Assembly (NCBI GenBank): GCA_001790455.1
Contig: MGCP01000022.1
Location: 1,045 to 9,223 of the forward strand
Origin: Candidatus Saccharibacteria bacterium RIFCSPHIGHO2_02_FULL_47_12
GTDB taxonomy: Bacteria > Patescibacteriota > Saccharimonadia > Saccharimonadales > JANWIN01
DNA: 8,179 nt
Direction of reading: 5' to 3'
The notes under the pieces were generated by a model. It worked only from the letters and a program-made list of their open reading frames with translations. It searched no databases and was not told the origin of the DNA. Both the position numbers and the translations under genes were made by a program. The number at the start of each line of letters is the position of its first letter. Within the stretch, counting starts at the first letter, position 1. Of this stretch, positions 4,129 through 8,179 are shown in pieces.

Positions 4129-6614
4129 AAATTTCGCTGAACTGGGTTAAGGAATTTACGGACGTAAGGCTGCCTCTTGGTGAGTTGGTAGAAAAGATTG
4201 GTCTGCAGCTGGGGGCGGTAGATGAGGCCATAGACGTTGGCGCCAAGTACAAGGGCATTGTAATAGTCAAAGTGATGAAGTGTGACAAGCACCCAAATGC
4301 AGACAAGCTGAGTGTTTGCATGGTAGACGATGGCGGCGCTGCAAAAGGTGTTAAACGTGACAAAGACGGCTTGGTACAAGTGGTCTGCGGCGCACCAAAT
4401 GTGCATGCAGATATGCTGGGCATTTGGCTGCCACCTGGCGTCACAGTTCCCAGCTCTTTTGACAAGGACCCATTTGTGCTAGAAGCCCGTGAACTGCGCG
4501 GAGTGGTAAGCAACGGCATGCTGGCCAGTGCCAGTGAGCTGGGTATAAGTGACGATCACAGTGGCATTGTAGAACCAGAAGAAGGAAAACCAGGTGAAGA
4601 TTTTGCCAAGAAATTCAAGCTAGATGACTACGTCATAGACGTAGAAAACAAGATGTTTACCCACAGGCCGGACTGCTTTGGCATATTGGGCGTGGCGCGC
4701 GAGATAGCCGGAATCACCCACAAGCCATTTACGTCACCCAAGTGGTATTTGGGAAGTAAAACTACCGGACTGCATGCAGATGACAAGCACATATTTGAGC
4801 TAAAGAATGAAATACCCAAGCTGGTGCCTCGGTTTATGGCACAGGTAGTGCAAAATGTAGAGGTCAAGCCGTCTGACTTCCTCATGCAAACATTTCTTTC
4901 ACGTGTCGGCATCCGCCCTATAAATAACATTGTAGACATCACCAATTATATGATGTACCTCACCGGCCAGCCCATGCACGCCTATGACTATGACAAGCTG
5001 GAAAAAGGCATAATTGTACGCAAGGGTAAAAAGGGCGAGAAGCTAAAACTGCTGGGCGGCAAAGAAATTCGTCTACGTGAAGAAGACATAGTCATAGCTG
5101 ATCATAAAAAAGCCATAGGGCTGGGCGGCGTTATGGGCGGAGCAGATACGGAAGTAGATGAAAACACGCGGAATATTGTTTTAGAAGTGGCCAACTTTGA
5201 CATGTACACCATACGCAGAACCGCCATGGAGCACGGGCTGTTTACAGACGCCGTAACGCGATTTACCAAAGGGCAATCACCCTACCAGACAGACCGTGTG
5301 CTGGCCTACGCGGTAGGTGAAATAATTCACCAAACTGGCGGCATGCCAGCCAGAAGCATTTACGACGACAAACACCTGCCAAAAGATAAAAAAGTTATAA
5401 AGGTAGAAGTTTCATTTATAAACGAGCGTTTGGGAGAGAAGTTGAGCGGTGAGCAAATGAAAAAGCTGCTAGAAAACGTAGAGATTGGCACCGAGCTAAA
5501 CGGCGGGGTGTTGCACGCTGTGCCGCCTTTTTGGCGCACCGACCTAGAGATACCAGAAGACATTGTAGAAGAAGTGGGCCGGCTGTATGGCTACCAGCAC
5601 ATTACTCTCAGTTTGCCCTCCAGAACTATTGCACCCACTGTTACCGATACGCTGCTGGCAACTAAATATGAAGCCCGCGGCGTTCTGGCAGCCGCTGGTG
5701 CGAACGAAGTGCTAACCTACACATTTGTGCACGGCAATTTGCTGGACGCTGTAGGGCAAGACAAAAAGCTAGCCTATCAGGTGGCCAACGCCCTAAGTCC
5801 AGATCTGCAATATTACCGCTTAAGCCTGCTGCCCAGCCTGCTAGAAAAAGTCCACCCAAACATAAAAGCCGGGTTCAACGAATTTGCTTTGTTTGAAATT
5901 AATCCTGTGCATAGCAAAGATCTGCTAAAAGACGGTTTGCCAGTAGAAGACCAACGCCTGGCATTGGTATTTGCCGCAGAAGACAAGGTTGCCAGGAGCA
6001 GCTACCAAGGAGCCGCATATTACCAGGCAAAGAAATACCTAGATACTTTGCTAAGCCATTTTGGTATAGATGCGGTTTACAGCTCTGCAGAAAATTACGT
6101 GCCAAAGGCAGGCATAGGCAAAGCCGCACTGGCGCCGTTTGAAAAGTCGCGCAGCGCAATTGTAAAAACCCGTGACGGCAAACTGCTGGCTGAAATAGGC
6201 GAATTCAACGCTCGGGCTCGAAAGAGCCTGAAACTTTCATACTTTACTGCTGGGTTTGAGCTAGACATAGCCCAAGTTATGAAAAGCGCCAGCAGGGCTG
6301 CTGGCTACCAGCCATTACCACGTTTTCCCAGAGTAGAACAAGACATTACCTTGCGAGTGGACTCTAAAGTAGAGTACAACGAATTATTTGAGCTGCTGAA
6401 CAATGAGCTTCTTAAGCAGCAACCCCACCACACCCGACACGGTTTGGTGCCACTACATATTTACCAAAAATCCACAAGTGACAAGCACAAAAACATCAGC
6501 TTTAGGCTGCAGATTGCCAGCTATGAACGCACGCTCACCGCAGACGTAGTAAACAAGTTGCTAGACAGCGTGGCAGCAAAGGCCAAATCGGCGCTGCGTG
6601 CCGAAAGGGTCTAA
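4125..6614 (+). CDS. pheT: Phenylalanine--tRNA ligase beta subunit
   Basis: 829 residues, slightly longer than the usual roughly 800. Domains in order: short N-terminal segment (MKISLNWVKEF), EMAP-type OB tRNA-binding domain (about 42-155, with KHPNADKLSVC, VVCGAPNV and GVVSNGMLASASELG), B3/B4 editing domain (about 210-410, RPINNIVDITNYMMYL, GQPMHAYD), B5 domain (about 421-495, ending RTDLEIPEDIVEEVGRLYGY), catalytic-like B6/B7 domain (about 505-710) and C-terminal FDX-ACB anticodon-binding domain (about 729-829, PLPRFPRVEQDITLRV, ISFRL, ERTLTADVV, LRAE). It pairs with PheS; the B3/B4 region normally hydrolyses Tyr-tRNA-Phe. Departures: a lysine-rich insertion of about 9 residues in the OB domain (about 70-83), and HGLFTDAVTRFTKGQSP (370-386) where bacterial proteins usually have teASxRFERGVDP. 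AGAGG ends 8 nt upstream and the start overlaps the MazG-like stop by 4 bp. Confidence 0.97.
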   Translation: MKISLNWVKEFTDVRLPLGELVEKIGLQLGAVDEAIDVGAKYKGIVIVKVMKCDKHPNADKLSVCMVDDGGAAKGVKRDKDGLVQVVCGAPNVHADMLGIWLPPGVTVPSSFDKDPFVLEARELRGVVSNGMLASASELGISDDHSGIVEPEEGKPGEDFAKKFKLDDYVIDVENKMFTHRPDCFGILGVAREIAGITHKPFTSPKWYLGSKTTGLHADDKHIFELKNEIPKLVPRFMAQVVQNVEVKPSDFLMQTFLSRVGIRPINNIVDITNYMMYLTGQPMHAYDYDKLEKGIIVRKGKKGEKLKLLGGKEIRLREEDIVIADHKKAIGLGGVMGGADTEVDENTRNIVLEVANFDMYTIRRTAMEHGLFTDAVTRFTKGQSPYQTDRVLAYAVGEIIHQTGGMPARSIYDDKHLPKDKKVIKVEVSFINERLGEKLSGEQMKKLLENVEIGTELNGGVLHAVPPFWRTDLEIPEDIVEEVGRLYGYQHITLSLPSRTIAPTVTDTLLATKYEARGVLAAAGANEVLTYTFVHGNLLDAVGQDKKLAYQVANALSPDLQYYRLSLLPSLLEKVHPNIKAGFNEFALFEINPVHSKDLLKDGLPVEDQRLALVFAAEDKVARSSYQGAAYYQAKKYLDTLLSHFGIDAVYSSAENYVPKAGIGKAALAPFEKSRSAIVKTRDGKLLAEIGEFNARARKSLKLSYFTAGFELDIAQVMKSASRAAGYQPLPRFPRVEQDITLRVDSKVEYNELFELLNNELLKQQPHHTRHGLVPLHIYQKSTSDKHKNISFRLQIASYERTLTADVVNKLLDSVAAKAKSALRAERV

Positions 6615-6615
6615 C

Positions 6616-8179
6616 GTGCGGCGTTTAGCGGGTCTAGTTGCTGCTACACTGGCAGTTGTTTTTCTGCTAGTTACTCCTCATGCACATGCAGACGTAAACG
6701 ACTTTGTCATAACTAACTTCAACGCAGACTACACGCTAACCCGAAAGGACAAGCAGGGTAAAATGAGCGTGGTAGAGCGCATAGACATTGTTTTTAGCGA
6801 CTACAACCACGGCATTTTGCGCGCTATCCCCGACGCCTATAAAAAGCACAAACTGCAACTACACGTAAACAGCATTAGTTCTGACTCGGGTGCACCCACG
6901 CAGTACACCACATACAAAGAAAGCGGCAACACAGTGCTAAAAATTGGCGATCCAAACCGCACAGTCACAGGAGCCCAAAGCTATACAATTGATTACACAT
7001 TGAACAATGTAGCAACTTTTTATGACGACCACGACGAACTTTACTGGGACATAAACGGTGACCAGTGGCAGCAACCGTTTGAAAACGTAACAGCCACGTT
7101 CCACTTGCCAGCAGACCTAAACCTGTCTGCCAACCAACCGGCTTGTTATGCCGGCGAATTTGGCGGCACAGAGCAAAATTGCATAGCCCAAGTAGACGCG
7201 GCAAACCACACAGTATCTTTTCAGACCACAAAGGCATTGTTTGCCAACCAGACCTTAACGGCGGTGATTGGCTTTGAAAAGGGATATTTTAGTCCAGCTT
7301 TGTGGTATGAGACACTGGGCGAGTATGCCAAGCAAATTGCCATATTTCTATCCTTGCCGGTTGTGGTGGGCGGTTGGGCGTTCTTGCGTTGGCGGCGGTA
7401 TGGGCGTGACGCCGAAAGCCGTGGCGTGATTGTGCCGGAGTACGACGCACCGGACAATCTCACTCCGCTAGAAGCAGGCTCTATAGTAGACTTTAGGCCA
7501 GATAACCGTGACATAACAGCCACCATAATCGACCTAGCTATCCGCGGTTACATAAAAATTATTGAGACCAAAGAAAAGCGCATTGGTAAAGACAAATTAG
7601 AGTACAGCTTTGAACTGGTAAAGACAGACACCAGCGGGCTGGACCAATCAGAGAGCCAGCTAATAGCTGCGATGTTTCCCGACTGGCAAGTAGGCCAGCA
7701 GGCTACAGTTGCGACGCTAAAAAAGAACAAGCTTTATAGTGCCGTGACAAAGATCCAAAAAGACACAAACAAACGCCTGACCGAGTCCGGGTACTACCGC
7801 ACTAACCCAAACACTTCAGCTACGCGTTTGTGGCTGGTGCTCATACTGCTGTTTTCTAGCTTGTTTGTACTGGGCGGAGCGTTTGGCGTGGCTTACGTTG
7901 CTGGTACGGCTCTGGCCATTATAATTGTGGCCGGCTTTGCCTTTGCCATGCCTGCCAGGACAGAAAAAGGCATAGCGGCCAAAGAACACATAGAGGGGCT
8001 CAAAATGTACCTGTCGGTGGCAGAAAAAGATCGTATAAAGATGCTCCAGAGCCCAGATGCCAAATATGCAGCTAAGCGCGGGGAGCCTAAAAAGACGGTA
8101 GAGTTGTTTGAAAAACTACTGCCATACGCCATTGTGCTAGGCGTAGAAAAACAATGGGCAAAGCAGTTTGAAAACATTT
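6616..8179 (+). CDS. DUF2207 domain membrane protein (3' partial)
   Basis: The frame opens with GTG at 6616, one base after the pheT stop, with AAAGGG (6604-6609) as a modest ribosome binding site. It remains open to the window edge: 521 residues, C-terminus missing. Residues 1-25 are a signal peptide (RR, hydrophobic core LVAATLAVVFLLV, then HAHA and cleavage before DVND). Residues about 28-225 are the DUF2207 extracytoplasmic beta-rich domain (ERIDIVFSDYNHGILRAIP, ELYWDINGDQWQQPFENVTA) with C177 and C189 that could form a disulfide. A membrane helix follows (about 239-258, then the basic RWRRYGRD). A cytoplasmic region comes next (PEYDAPDNLTPLEAGSI, TATIIDLAIRGYIKI), then two adjacent helices (about 404-445) and the family's final segment (EGLKMYLSVAEKDR, LPYAIVLGVEKQWAKQF). 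Family function is not established. Co-transcription with pheT is inferred from the spacing. Confidence 0.88.
   Translation, partial: MRRLAGLVAATLAVVFLLVTPHAHADVNDFVITNFNADYTLTRKDKQGKMSVVERIDIVFSDYNHGILRAIPDAYKKHKLQLHVNSISSDSGAPTQYTTYKESGNTVLKIGDPNRTVTGAQSYTIDYTLNNVATFYDDHDELYWDINGDQWQQPFENVTATFHLPADLNLSANQPACYAGEFGGTEQNCIAQVDAANHTVSFQTTKALFANQTLTAVIGFEKGYFSPALWYETLGEYAKQIAIFLSLPVVVGGWAFLRWRRYGRDAESRGVIVPEYDAPDNLTPLEAGSIVDFRPDNRDITATIIDLAIRGYIKIIETKEKRIGKDKLEYSFELVKTDTSGLDQSESQLIAAMFPDWQVGQQATVATLKKNKLYSAVTKIQKDTNKRLTESGYYRTNPNTSATRLWLVLILLFSSLFVLGGAFGVAYVAGTALAIIIVAGFAFAMPARTEKGIAAKEHIEGLKMYLSVAEKDRIKMLQSPDAKYAAKRGEPKKTVELFEKLLPYAIVLGVEKQWAKQFENI

Noticed and set aside
4046..4519. 157-residue minus-strand open frame opposite the start of pheT
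   Set aside because: Low-complexity Ser/Thr/Pro-rich translation typical of antisense frames, no recognisable family, and fully covered by the clear pheT frame.
4769..4778. CTGCATGCAG palindrome inside pheT
   Set aside because: Ten-base palindromes are expected by chance at this length, and it lies in coding sequence with no other signal.
7221..8177. Several minus-strand open frames (7221-7526, 7548-7730, 7893-8177) suggesting reverse-strand genes
   Set aside because: They are shadows of the continuous forward DUF2207 frame, which starts with GTG at 6616 and has no stop in the window.

Overview
The window reads as part of a small-genome Patescibacteria (CPR) chromosome, most likely Saccharibacteria-like. 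The clues are tightly packed short genes, a PheS and PheT that depart from the textbook bacterial motifs, a DUF5674 protein and a DUF2207 membrane protein next to phenylalanyl-tRNA synthetase, and a TrmB-type regulator. TGA is clearly used as a stop (three ATGA stop/start overlaps), so the recoded SR1/Gracilibacteria code does not apply. The lineage is inferred from gene style only; there is no rRNA or marker alignment behind it.

Left part (1-2095), pyrimidine-like block. The window opens inside the last codons of a probable dihydroorotase (pyrC). Its stop overlaps the stop of a convergent TrmB-family winged-helix regulator on the minus strand. That regulator is divergent from a dihydroorotate dehydrogenase-like gene. 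The short divergent intergenic region carries a GACGAC-N7-GTCGTC inverted repeat and possible promoters in both directions. The layout suggests a local regulator of the two flanking pyrimidine-type genes and of itself.

Middle part (2096-6614), phenylalanyl-tRNA synthetase operon. A perfect 7-bp-arm palindrome precedes pheS. It contains both a consensus extended -10 element and the pheS Shine-Dalgarno. Downstream, pheS and pheT are separated by three small genes: DUF5674, an unrecognised 107-residue protein and a MazG-like protein. Every junction is a stop/start overlap (ATGA or ATGAGTAA), so the five genes look translationally coupled. The pheS/DUF5674 and unknown/MazG junctions share a 15-of-16-base identical sequence.

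Right part (6616-8179). A GTG-started gene follows pheT after a single base and runs off the window. It encodes a signal peptide, a DUF2207 extracytoplasmic domain, three likely later membrane helices and the start of the typical C-terminal region. It is probably co-transcribed with the phe operon.

There is essentially no non-coding space apart from the divergent region (990-1075) and the pyrD-pheS gap (2096-2122). I saw no tRNA, rRNA, CRISPR array, insertion sequence or convincing intrinsic terminator.
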